The notes under the pieces are model-generated. The model worked only from the letters and a program-made list of their open reading frames with translations. It did no database searches and was not told the origin of the DNA. A stretch of 64,000 nucleotides of DNA from Mucilaginibacter gracilis (GTDB taxonomy: Bacteria > Bacteroidota > Bacteroidia > Sphingobacteriales > Sphingobacteriaceae): the NCBI RefSeq assembly GCF_003633615.1, contig NZ_RBKU01000001.1, forward strand, positions 2,294,001 through 2,358,000, written 5' to 3'. Below, piece by piece: positions 36,670 to 44,798 of the stretch (the first letter of the stretch is position 1; every line of letters starts with the position of its first letter). The translations under genes were made by a program, and so were the position numbers.

Positions 36670-37788
36670 ATGCTTTTTAGTAAATACCAAATGGGACAAT
36701 ATGATCTGAAGAACAGGATAGTAATGCCGCCCATGACCAGGTCAAGAGCCGCTAAAGGAGAAATTGCTACCCCATTGATGGCGAAGTATTATAGCCAACG
36801 TGCATCGGCTGGTTTAATTATTTCTGAAGGTACCCAAATCAGTAAACAAGGACAAGGTTATGCATGGACACCTGGGATTTTCAATACGGAACAAATTGCC
36901 GGCTGGAAACTGGTAACCGAAAGTGTACATCAAAACGGCGGATTGATTTTTGCACAATTATGGCACGTGGGGCGCATTTCGCACGTTACGTTGCAGGAAA
37001 ACGGCGCGCAGCCGGTTGCTCCCTCGGCGATACTTGCAGATGGGGTGAAGGTTTTTTTAGATGGATCGGGAAATGGGCCAGGCGCAGGAGCCGGAGAAAT
37101 GGTACAGCATTCGATGCCCCGTGAGTTGACCGTCTCTGAAATTAAGAAGATCATTCAAGAATACGCGCAAGCCGCAAAAAATGCGATAGCAGCAGGGTTT
37201 GATGGCATTGAATTACATGGGGCCAACGGATACCTGATTGAGCAGTTCATAGATTCGGAAACAAATTTGCGCACGGATGAATACGGTGGAAGCATTGCGA
37301 ACAGGCTGCGATTTCTTGAAGAGGTAGTAACAGCAGTAGCCAATGCCATTGGCCCGGAAAAAGTGGGCGTTAGGCAGGCTCCTTTAACAACGCTGATGGG
37401 CGCCCGGGATGCTACGCCAGAAATCACTTACATAGAGGCTGCCAAGATTCTCAATAAAATAGGGATTGCGTACATACATATTGCTGAAGCAGATTGGGAT
37501 AATGCACCAATGATGCCGATAGCTTTCAAACAAGCCTATAGGGACGCTTTTAATCATACCTTAATTTATACTGGTAAATACACTGTTGAACGTGCTGAAG
37601 CAGCTCTTTCGGCGGGATGGGCTGATTTAATATCTTTTGGGAGGCCATTTATTGCCAATCCGGATTTGCCTTACCGTTTAAAGAATGGGTTGCCGTTGAA
37701 TGAGCCTTACCGGAAATTTTTCTTCGGTGGCGGAGCCAAAGGTTACACCGACTATCCTACCTGGATCGCCGATAATCCAAAATCCTGA
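36670..37788 (+). CDS. old yellow enzyme family alkene reductase (1)
   Basis: 372 residues from the ATG at 36670, which starts the usual LFSKYQMGQYDLKNRIVMPP; a frame extension to 36628 lacks family similarity. An FMN-binding TIM barrel that reduces C=C bonds of enones or nitro compounds with NAD(P)H. The substrate-binding His/Asn pair is in ELHGANGYLIEQF; the C-terminal FMN loop is SFGRPFIANPDLPYRL. The usual RLSP stretch reads RQAPLTTLMGARD here. First of two tandem paralogues beside a LysR gene. Confidence 0.9.
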   Translation: MLFSKYQMGQYDLKNRIVMPPMTRSRAAKGEIATPLMAKYYSQRASAGLIISEGTQISKQGQGYAWTPGIFNTEQIAGWKLVTESVHQNGGLIFAQLWHVGRISHVTLQENGAQPVAPSAILADGVKVFLDGSGNGPGAGAGEMVQHSMPRELTVSEIKKIIQEYAQAAKNAIAAGFDGIELHGANGYLIEQFIDSETNLRTDEYGGSIANRLRFLEEVVTAVANAIGPEKVGVRQAPLTTLMGARDATPEITYIEAAKILNKIGIAYIHIAEADWDNAPMMPIAFKQAYRDAFNHTLIYTGKYTVERAEAALSAGWADLISFGRPFIANPDLPYRLKNGLPLNEPYRKFFFGGGAKGYTDYPTWIADNPKS

Positions 37789-37833
37789 TCGTCAATCTAT
37801 TTAATCATATTACCAGCTATTTAACTTTAACAA

Positions 37834-38928
37834 ATGCAATTATTTGAAAAATTCACTTTGGGCCAATTAAGCCTGATTAATCGCGTCGTCATGGCTCCAA
37901 TGACCAGGGCGCGTAACCCTGATAGCATCCCTAACGCAATGAATGCTAAATATTATGCCCAACGTGCAGGTACAACAGGTGCAGGGTTGATTATTACCGA
38001 GGGCACGGCTATATCGCCAACTTCAATGGGGGTATTGCATATACCGGGATTGTTTAACGAAGCCCAGGTCAATGGATGGAAACTGGTTACAAACGCTGTC
38101 CACGATAAGGGCACTAAAATATTTACCCAACTCTGGCATGTTGGCCGTGTATCGCATGTAACCAATCAACCGAATGGAAAATCACCCCTTGGCGCATCAA
38201 ATATCAGGGCATCAAATTCTTTTGCCTGGGGATATGACGAAGATGGAAAAGAAGCTTTTGTCAATTGCTCAATACCTCGTGCTTTAAATACCGAAGAGGT
38301 CGGCGTTGTAGTTAACGATTTTGCAAATGCCGCAAAAAATGCTGTCGAAGCCGGGTTTGATGGAATTGAACTGCACGGCGCAAATGGCTATCTTATTGAA
38401 CAATTTTTAAACCCGGCTATCAATAACCGTAATGATATTTATGGAGGTAATGTAGTTAACAGATGCCGGTTTTTGTTAGAATGTATAGATGCCTGCATTA
38501 AAGCGGTAGGTAAGAGCAAAGTAGCCATTCGGCTGACGCCATATGGAGGCCTGCATGAACTGCCGCACTATCCTGAAATTGAGGAAACTTATACTTACCT
38601 GGCTAAAGAACTGAGTGAGCGCGGTATCATATTCATACATCTCATGGATCAGAAATCCAGGGGGAGTTTCGCATTACCGGAAGGATTTCTAAACAGGTTT
38701 CGTAATTGGTTTAAAGGTTCAATTATTTTAACAGGAGGGATAGACAAAGCAAAAGCTGAAATTTTAATAGCGGAAAACTTTATAGATCTCGCTGGTTTCG
38801 GGGAATCATTTATTGCCAATCCGGACTTTACGTATCGTCTAAAACATGACCTGCCTTTGAATGAACCGGATAGACGACTTCATTATGGAGGTGCGGAGCA
38901 CGGCTACACCGACTACAAGGCCTATTAA
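37834..38928 (+). CDS. old yellow enzyme family alkene reductase (2)
   Basis: 364 residues, same fold as the preceding gene, 45 bases downstream. It has VVMAPMTRARNPDSIPNAMN, the active pair in ELHGANGYLIEQF, RLTPYGG at the phosphate-binding region and AGFGESFIANPDFTYRL. It is clearly diverged from paralogue 1 outside the motifs, so substrate ranges may differ. Likely co-transcribed and under the LysR regulator. Confidence 0.9.
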   Translation: MQLFEKFTLGQLSLINRVVMAPMTRARNPDSIPNAMNAKYYAQRAGTTGAGLIITEGTAISPTSMGVLHIPGLFNEAQVNGWKLVTNAVHDKGTKIFTQLWHVGRVSHVTNQPNGKSPLGASNIRASNSFAWGYDEDGKEAFVNCSIPRALNTEEVGVVVNDFANAAKNAVEAGFDGIELHGANGYLIEQFLNPAINNRNDIYGGNVVNRCRFLLECIDACIKAVGKSKVAIRLTPYGGLHELPHYPEIEETYTYLAKELSERGIIFIHLMDQKSRGSFALPEGFLNRFRNWFKGSIILTGGIDKAKAEILIAENFIDLAGFGESFIANPDFTYRLKHDLPLNEPDRRLHYGGAEHGYTDYKAY

Positions 38929-39028
38929 CAACAGTATACTAATTCCTGCATTTAAAGGAAAAGAGAAGTTTACAAGTGTACATTGAAGCAAGTTGGTGTA
39001 ACTGTTACCTTAATATTTATCGACGGGA

Positions 39029-39544
39029 TTATCTGAGCCATTTCTTCAGGATATGGGTAAGCCTTGGCATCACTATCCAGGTTAAAATACCTACCATAAC
39101 CGCAGCGATAATGAACAGGCGAATAATTAAAGGAAGATCCTTTATAAAAGGGCCAATGGATAAATTGAGAAAAATACTGGTTGGAAAAACCTTGCAAAGA
39201 GTAACCAGCGCCATTTTCCATCGCGGCGGTGCTGAAGCTGACCTAAACCATGCCTCAAGGCCGTTTAACTCCAGGTAAACAGGCTCTTCTGTTATCGTTG
39301 ATGCATATTCTTCCCATTTTCTAAAATGTTCGGAATGATAAAAGGCATCCCGCTCCGCCTTGTTTTTGAAGGTACGCAATATGCCAATCTCCCGGTCGGC
39401 ATCACCATCGGGGCCAGATATGATGCTGGCGCCGTGTACCCCGTCGTGCCGGAACGATTCGCCCATAAATTGTTGGAGAGCGTCTTTAAACTCTTGCTCT
39501 TTACCGGGCAAAACTTTACGTGTAATGGCCACATGAATTGGCAT
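39029..39544 (-). CDS. antibiotic-biosynthesis-monooxygenase (ABM) domain membrane protein
   Basis: 171 residues from the ATG at 39544 (MPIHVAITRKVLPGKEQEFK). An ABM-type ferredoxin-like domain (about 1-100) is followed by a C-terminal region with two membrane helices (about 120-165, PLIIRLFIIAAVMVGILTWI). ABM domains occur in small oxygenases and in stress proteins of unknown reaction; the membrane-tailed form is common in bacteria but uncharacterised. Convergent with the reductase genes. Confidence 0.75.
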   Translation of the reverse strand: MPIHVAITRKVLPGKEQEFKDALQQFMGESFRHDGVHGASIISGPDGDADREIGILRTFKNKAERDAFYHSEHFRKWEEYASTITEEPVYLELNGLEAWFRSASAPPRWKMALVTLCKVFPTSIFLNLSIGPFIKDLPLIIRLFIIAAVMVGILTWIVMPRLTHILKKWLR

Positions 39545-39683
39545 CTGCTTAATTTTTTGATCAAATATAAGAAACAGCCGGTATTGTAGCCTCTGTAGGA
39601 AGCCTTTGTATGGCTGGCTTTTCACCCATACCTCTCCGCCGTGTGCTTCAATGCTTTAAGCTCAACAGCCCATTTCTTGTTTT

Positions 39684-39748
39684 CAACGACTGTATTTCCT
39701 TATTCGACGAAAGCGATATTGATTTTTTTGATTACGGCGCTAATTTTA
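39684..39748 (+). promoter_or_regulatory. shared CAACGA direct-repeat promoter, site 2
   Basis: CAACGAC (39684) and CGACGAAAG (39705), 21 bp apart, with TAATTTTA (39741-39748) starting 36 bp after the second repeat. It lies 35-99 bp upstream of the ATG at 39783 and would drive the run of genes from 39783 to 44798. Confidence 0.6.
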
Positions 39749-39782
39749 GAATATAATTAAACAACATTAAAACATAGTCGCC

Positions 39783-40139
39783 ATGAAAGCATTAGCATTG
39801 CCACCTCACATCTCCTTTGTACACACAAAAAATAAACGTGTAAAAAAATCGGTTCAAACGGATACTGAAGTTAAACGGGAAATAGTTTCAAAACCAAAGT
39901 CAGCCGGGAGTTGGTTCAACGCCGAGGCACCGGAAAATCTGACTGTGAAAGAATCGGTCATCAGGGCTGCTTTTGTGATGACCATGCCCATGTTATCCGC
40001 TATCGACTGGACTTACGGCACACATACTTTGTATTTTATAGCCCCGGCTATATTTTACCTGGAAGTTACAGCCTTTACCATGAGTTGCCCCATCAAAGCG
40101 TTTTTTAGTAATGATAGCCATCCTCCACGATTTGAGTAA
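39783..40139 (+). CDS. small membrane protein, DUF2892-like
   Basis: 118 residues. The first half is polar and basic. The second half has two hydrophobic segments (TVKESVIRAAFVMTMPMLSA and YFIAPAIFYLEVTAFT) followed by SCPIKAFF, the Cys-Pro ending typical of YgaP-like/DUF2892 membrane domains. First gene of the stress/redox run. Function unknown. Confidence 0.55.
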   Translation: MKALALPPHISFVHTKNKRVKKSVQTDTEVKREIVSKPKSAGSWFNAEAPENLTVKESVIRAAFVMTMPMLSAIDWTYGTHTLYFIAPAIFYLEVTAFTMSCPIKAFFSNDSHPPRFE

Positions 40140-40191
40140 ATATCAGGATCCGCTTACCTAAATAGGCATACACTTTAAAAGTTGAATTATC

Positions 40192-41913
40192 ATGTCACAA
40201 ACCATAGCATCAAAATTAGTAGAGATACTGGAACACGCCGGTGTAAAACACATACATGGCGTAGTGGGCGATTCGCTCAACGGAATTACCGATGAACTGC
40301 GCAAATCAGGTAAAATAAAATGGATCCACTACCGTCATGAGGAGGCAGCAGCATTTGCCGCGGGCGCAGAAGCGCAATTGACAGGTAGATTAGCGGTTTG
40401 CGCGGGCAGCTGTGGCCCGGGCAATATGCACCTGATAAACGGATTGTATGATGCGCATCGCAGTAATGCACCAGTATTAGCCATTGCCGCACAGATACCC
40501 AGCGAGCAAATAGGCACCAGCTATTTTCAGGAAACCAGGCCCGAGGCATTGTTTCGCGAGTGCAGTTATTATTGCGAAACTATTGCTTCCGCCAAGCAAA
40601 TGCCAAGGGTATTGCAAATAGCTATTCAAACAGCTGTTAGCCTAAAAGGGGTATCGGTAGTGAGCTTATCAGGAGATGTGGCCATACAGTCAATTGACAA
40701 CGACGAACTGGAGCATCCGTTGTTTTTGAACCGCCCGGTTACCCGACCATCAGATACCGACCTTAATGTACTGGCAAAGCTCATCAGCCAGGCTGAAAAG
40801 ATAACGCTGCTGTGCGGCGCAGGCTGTGCCGGCGCGCATGATGAGTTAATTACACTGGCAGGGATGCTTTCATCACCTACGGTACACGCGCTTCGCGGGA
40901 AAGAATATGTTCAATATGACAACCCTTTTGATGTGGGCATGACCGGGCTGATCGGGATGGCATCCGGCAACCACGCGGTAAAGAACTGCGACTTGCTGTT
41001 GATGCTGGGCACCGATTTTCCATACAAGGAATGGTATCCCGATGGTGCAAAAATTGTTCAGATCGATATCAGGCCCGAACGTTTGGGCAGGCGCTGCAAA
41101 CTGGACTTAGGGCTTACAGGTGATATTGGTGAAACCATCAAGGCCCTAATACCATTGGTAAAAGCCAAAACCGATACCTCATTCCTGAAAGACTGCCAGG
41201 CCCGATATAAGCAAAACCGAAAGAATCTTGATAAACGCGCCGCAGGTGAAACCGGGAGATTAATACATCCCGAATACCTCACCAAAGTTTTAAGCGACCA
41301 GGCAGAACCAGATACCATATTCACCGCCGATGTAGGTACCCCTACGGTTTGGGCGGCCAGGTATCTGGATATGAAAAAAGGCAGAAGGCTGATCGGATCG
41401 TTTAACCACGGCTCTATGGCCAGCGCCATGCCTCAGGCTATTGGCGCGCAACTTGCGTTTCCAGAAAGGCAGGTGATCTCCCTATCCGGCGATGGAGGTT
41501 TTGCGATGATGATGGGCGATATCCTGACCATCTACCAGTATGATCTCCCGGTGAAACTGATTATTTATAACAATGGTTCGTTAGGCTTTGTAGCCATGGA
41601 GATGAAGGTAATAGGTATGCCGCCGTTTGGTACCGAACTTAAAAACCCCGATTTCGCAAAAATGGCAGAGGCAATTGGCATAATGGGTATACGCGTAGAA
41701 AATTCAGAAGATTTACCGGGTGCGGTAGCAAAGGCTTTGGCGCACAAAGGACCGGTTTTGATAGATGTGTTAACCAACCCAACAGAACTGGCCATGCCGC
41801 CGCAGATAAATTTTGACGAAGCAAAGGGTTTTGGTATTTATATGTTAAGGCAAACGCTTTTAGGCGATGGTGGCGAGGTTTGGGATACATTAAAAACAAA
41901 TTTCTTGAAATAA
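40192..41913 (+). CDS. poxB: thiamine-diphosphate pyruvate oxidase / dehydrogenase (quinone)
   Basis: 573 residues, the length of E. coli PoxB. The N-terminal catalytic Glu is in YRHEEAAAFAAGAEA; a central FAD-type domain follows; the ThDP motif GDGGFAMMM ... IIYNN is at about residues 432-464. It oxidises pyruvate to acetate and CO2 and passes electrons to quinone or oxygen at the membrane. It sits in a redox-stress gene set, fitting the stationary/stress role of PoxB in other bacteria. Confidence 0.88.
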   Translation: MSQTIASKLVEILEHAGVKHIHGVVGDSLNGITDELRKSGKIKWIHYRHEEAAAFAAGAEAQLTGRLAVCAGSCGPGNMHLINGLYDAHRSNAPVLAIAAQIPSEQIGTSYFQETRPEALFRECSYYCETIASAKQMPRVLQIAIQTAVSLKGVSVVSLSGDVAIQSIDNDELEHPLFLNRPVTRPSDTDLNVLAKLISQAEKITLLCGAGCAGAHDELITLAGMLSSPTVHALRGKEYVQYDNPFDVGMTGLIGMASGNHAVKNCDLLLMLGTDFPYKEWYPDGAKIVQIDIRPERLGRRCKLDLGLTGDIGETIKALIPLVKAKTDTSFLKDCQARYKQNRKNLDKRAAGETGRLIHPEYLTKVLSDQAEPDTIFTADVGTPTVWAARYLDMKKGRRLIGSFNHGSMASAMPQAIGAQLAFPERQVISLSGDGGFAMMMGDILTIYQYDLPVKLIIYNNGSLGFVAMEMKVIGMPPFGTELKNPDFAKMAEAIGIMGIRVENSEDLPGAVAKALAHKGPVLIDVLTNPTELAMPPQINFDEAKGFGIYMLRQTLLGDGGEVWDTLKTNFLK

Positions 41914-41924
41914 ATAAAAAGATC

Positions 41925-42158
41925 ATGGAAGACTTGCAAATATTAAAACACCTGAAAAACTTAACTGACAGGGAAGAAAAACTTTGGGTTAAAGAAAACC
42001 TTACTGATGAGGAAGTAGCCCAACTGCATCAAATAAAGCTGGAGCTTGACCAACATTGGGACTTACTTAGGCAAAGAAGAGCCTTGCGTGATGCTGGTGA
42101 AAACCCCGACAAAGCCGAGATCCGCGATATCGACACTATTGAAAATTACAAAAATTAA
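41925..42158 (+). CDS. DUF2630 family small protein
   Basis: 77 residues from the ATG at 41925, 11 bases after poxB. It matches the DUF2630 pattern: an N-terminal helix, LTDEEVAQLHQIKLELDQHW, then DLLRQRRALRDAG and a Pro/Asp tail. Function unknown. Likely co-transcribed with poxB and the next reductase. Confidence 0.8.
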   Translation: MEDLQILKHLKNLTDREEKLWVKENLTDEEVAQLHQIKLELDQHWDLLRQRRALRDAGENPDKAEIRDIDTIENYKN

Positions 42159-42168
42159 AGCGAAAACC

Positions 42169-43242
42169 ATGGCAACTCTCAATTTATTCAGCCCACTCCA
42201 AATTAGGGGTATGACATTAAAAAACAGGATAGCGGTATCGCCCATGCAGCAATTTAGTGCCGTTAACGGCAAAGTTGGGCACTGGCACATGGTTCATTTG
42301 GGCAGCCGGGCCGTGGGTGGTGCCGGTCTGATTATAACCGAAAGCCTTTCCGTTAATAAAGAAGGACGTAGTACCCACTATGATGCTGGCTTATGGAACG
42401 ACGGACAGATAGCCGGCTGGCGCACCATAAACAAATTCATCCATGAACAGGGTGCCAAAACTGCCGCCCAGATAGCCCATTTTGGCAGCAAGGGCAGCCG
42501 GTCGCATCCTAATGACGGCTTGCAGTACCTAACGCCCGAAAACGGCGGCTGGCTAACCAAAAGTTCATCGGCCGTTGCGCCTTTTAACAACATGAGCCTT
42601 CCGAAAGAACTTTCATTACGGGGCATTCAAAAGATCAGGAAAGACTTTTCCACAGCCGCGTTACGGGCGGTAGCGGCAGGTTTTGACGCTATTGAACTGC
42701 ACGCCGGGCACGGCTATCTTTTTCACCAGTTTTATTCAAATATCATTAATCAGCGCACCGATAAGTATGGCGGAAGTTTTGAGAACCGCATCCGCCTGTT
42801 GGTAGAAACCGCTGAAGAGATCAGACGGATCATCCCGCAAACCATGCCTTTACTGGTACGCCTATCTGCTGTAGATTATTTGGAAGACGAAAGAGCCTGG
42901 AAAATAGAAGATAGCGTTATTCTGGCCGGTATATTGAAACAAATAGGTGTAGACCTGATCACGGCTTCGGCAGGAGGTTTCGTGTTTTTGGATAAAGCAA
43001 GGGTTTATCCCTCGTACCAGGTCCCCTTTGCCGAAAAGATCAAAGCCGAAGCAAGTATCCTAACCGGTGCCGTTGGCGCCATCACCGAAGCTGCACAAGC
43101 TGATGAGATCATCGCATCCGGAAAAGCCGACCTGGCCATCATGGCTCGCGAATTTTTAAGAGATCCTTATTTTCCGCTGCACGCAGCTAACATACTGGGG
43201 GCAAAGGTTGATGTTCCATTTCAATATAAAAGGGCCTTTTAA
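42169..43242 (+). CDS. NADH:flavin oxidoreductase, YqjM-like old yellow enzyme (3)
   Basis: 357 residues from the ATG at 42169 (MATLNLFSPLQIRGMTLKNR); a longer frame overlaps the DUF2630 gene. It belongs to the thermophilic-like/YqjM branch: IAVSPMQQFSAVNGK, ELHAGHGYLFHQFYSNIINQ with a His/His pair in place of the His/Asn pair of the other two, and a C-terminal barrel end. It reduces activated C=C bonds, often as an oxidative-stress enzyme. It is the third OYE enzyme within 7 kb. Confidence 0.9.
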   Translation: MATLNLFSPLQIRGMTLKNRIAVSPMQQFSAVNGKVGHWHMVHLGSRAVGGAGLIITESLSVNKEGRSTHYDAGLWNDGQIAGWRTINKFIHEQGAKTAAQIAHFGSKGSRSHPNDGLQYLTPENGGWLTKSSSAVAPFNNMSLPKELSLRGIQKIRKDFSTAALRAVAAGFDAIELHAGHGYLFHQFYSNIINQRTDKYGGSFENRIRLLVETAEEIRRIIPQTMPLLVRLSAVDYLEDERAWKIEDSVILAGILKQIGVDLITASAGGFVFLDKARVYPSYQVPFAEKIKAEASILTGAVGAITEAAQADEIIASGKADLAIMAREFLRDPYFPLHAANILGAKVDVPFQYKRAF

Positions 43243-43253
43243 ATTGTAAAGCT

Positions 43254-44519
43254 ATGGAAACAACTAAAGCAGTGTTAAATACCGTAAAAGTTTACGGCAC
43301 CATGGAATCCGGCGAGGCCTACATTATCAGAGATTTCTTAAAGCGCAGCGTAGCTACTTTTGACTGGATACCGGTGCCTGATATTAATACCTTACAGCAT
43401 CTGGTAAAAGAACCGCTACCCGACTACGTAAATTTGCCGGTAGTTGAATTGCCGGGTGGGAAACTTTTGTTTGATCCTTCTATTGAGTCTATCGCCTTAA
43501 ACCTTGGATGGATTACTAAGCCTAAGCATAAAGAATACGATGTGTCAATCTTCGGTGCCGGCCCGGCCGGCCTTAGTGCCGCGGTATATGCAGCGTCAGA
43601 AGGTTTGCGTACCGTGTTGGTGGAACGCGAAGCTATCGGTGGGCAAGCCGGCACCAGTTCGCTTATTGAAAATTATCTGGGTTTCCCCAACGGATTAAGC
43701 GGGGCCGAGTTGGCTGAACGCGCGCGGCAGCAAGCTGTAAAATTTGGTGCCGAAATACTGTTAATGCGTAGCGGCGTTAATGCCAGTTTTATTGATAGTA
43801 AACTGCATGTAGACCTTGTAGATGGTAGTAAAATTATTGCCAAGGCCAATATTTCGGCTACCGGTGTAGCGTATAGTCGGCTTAATTTGCCCCAAGAAGA
43901 CCACTATCTGGATAAAGGTATTTACTATGGCGCGGGCTCTAGTGAGGTGTTGCTTTGCACCAACGAACATGTTTTTATTGTTGGCGGCGGCAACTCTGCC
44001 GGACAGGCTGCCCTTAATTTTTGCAAATATGCAAAAAAGGTAACGATGGTTATCCGCCGCAGTGATCTTGCTTCTACACTATCGTTTTACCTGCTTAACC
44101 GTATTAAAAATAAGAAAAATATTGAGGTTCTTTTTAATTCGACCATAACTGCATTAAGTGGGGATAACACGTTAAAAGAAATTAGTGTAACAGATAATCT
44201 TAATCAAACAGTAGCGGTTTATTCAACCCGCTTTGTATTTGTATGTATTGGCGGCAAGCCCAATACAGCCTGGGCAAAGGACACGCCTATAGTACGTGAT
44301 GAGGCTGGTTACCTGGTAACGGGTACAGATTTGCATGAACCATCCTTTAAAAGCAAATGGTCCAATTCATTTACACCAGCCTTTTTAGAAACCAGCGTCC
44401 CTGGCTGCTTTGCTGCCGGCGATGTCAGGCATAACTCCATTAAACGGGTAGCCTCAGCCGTTGGCGAGGGGGCTATGGCCGTAACTTTTGTATATAGATA
44501 TTTAACTAAAAATTATTAG
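43254..44519 (+). CDS. TrxR-like FAD oxidoreductase lacking the CxxC site
   Basis: 421 residues. A thioredoxin-fold-like N-terminal domain (about 1-90, with LPVVELPGGKLLF) is fused to a two-domain FAD/NAD(P) reductase. FAD site FGAGPAGLSAAVYA (about 100), NAD(P) site VGGGNSAGQAAL (about 244), and FAAGDVRHNSIKRVASAVGE at the end. The CxxC found in thioredoxin reductase between these is absent: the segment reads IYYGAGSSEVLLC. It therefore probably reduces something other than thioredoxin directly. UBP-type zinc-finger gene follows after 3 bases. Confidence 0.82.
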   Translation: METTKAVLNTVKVYGTMESGEAYIIRDFLKRSVATFDWIPVPDINTLQHLVKEPLPDYVNLPVVELPGGKLLFDPSIESIALNLGWITKPKHKEYDVSIFGAGPAGLSAAVYAASEGLRTVLVEREAIGGQAGTSSLIENYLGFPNGLSGAELAERARQQAVKFGAEILLMRSGVNASFIDSKLHVDLVDGSKIIAKANISATGVAYSRLNLPQEDHYLDKGIYYGAGSSEVLLCTNEHVFIVGGGNSAGQAALNFCKYAKKVTMVIRRSDLASTLSFYLLNRIKNKKNIEVLFNSTITALSGDNTLKEISVTDNLNQTVAVYSTRFVFVCIGGKPNTAWAKDTPIVRDEAGYLVTGTDLHEPSFKSKWSNSFTPAFLETSVPGCFAAGDVRHNSIKRVASAVGEGAMAVTFVYRYLTKNY

Positions 44520-44522
44520 AAA

Positions 44523-44798
44523 ATGGAAACTCAAATTTGCAATCACCTTAAATTAATGGTAGTTAAGCCCGCCGACAAATATTATTGCGAAGAATGTGTA
44601 AAAACGGGCAGTACATGGCTGCATCTGCGGGCGTGCCAAACTTGCGGAGCTGTTTTATGCTGCGATTCGTCGCCTAACCAACATGCATCTAAACATGCCG
44701 CACATACCCATCACCCCGTTGTAATATCTGCCGAACCAGATGAATATTGGGCTTACTGTTACCCGCACGATCAAATGATTGATATTGACCCTTATTAA
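44523..44798 (+). CDS. UBP-type zinc finger protein
   Basis: 91 residues filled by one zf-UBP domain: CNHL, CEEC, CQTCGAVLCC and HASKHAAHTHHP supply the zinc ligands. In bacteria this domain is found alone or fused to TrxR-like flavoproteins, exactly the neighbour here, so the two likely work together. It ends the run; its stop overlaps the stop of the convergent histidine kinase gene by 4 bases. Confidence 0.85.
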   Translation: METQICNHLKLMVVKPADKYYCEECVKTGSTWLHLRACQTCGAVLCCDSSPNQHASKHAAHTHHPVVISAEPDEYWAYCYPHDQMIDIDPY

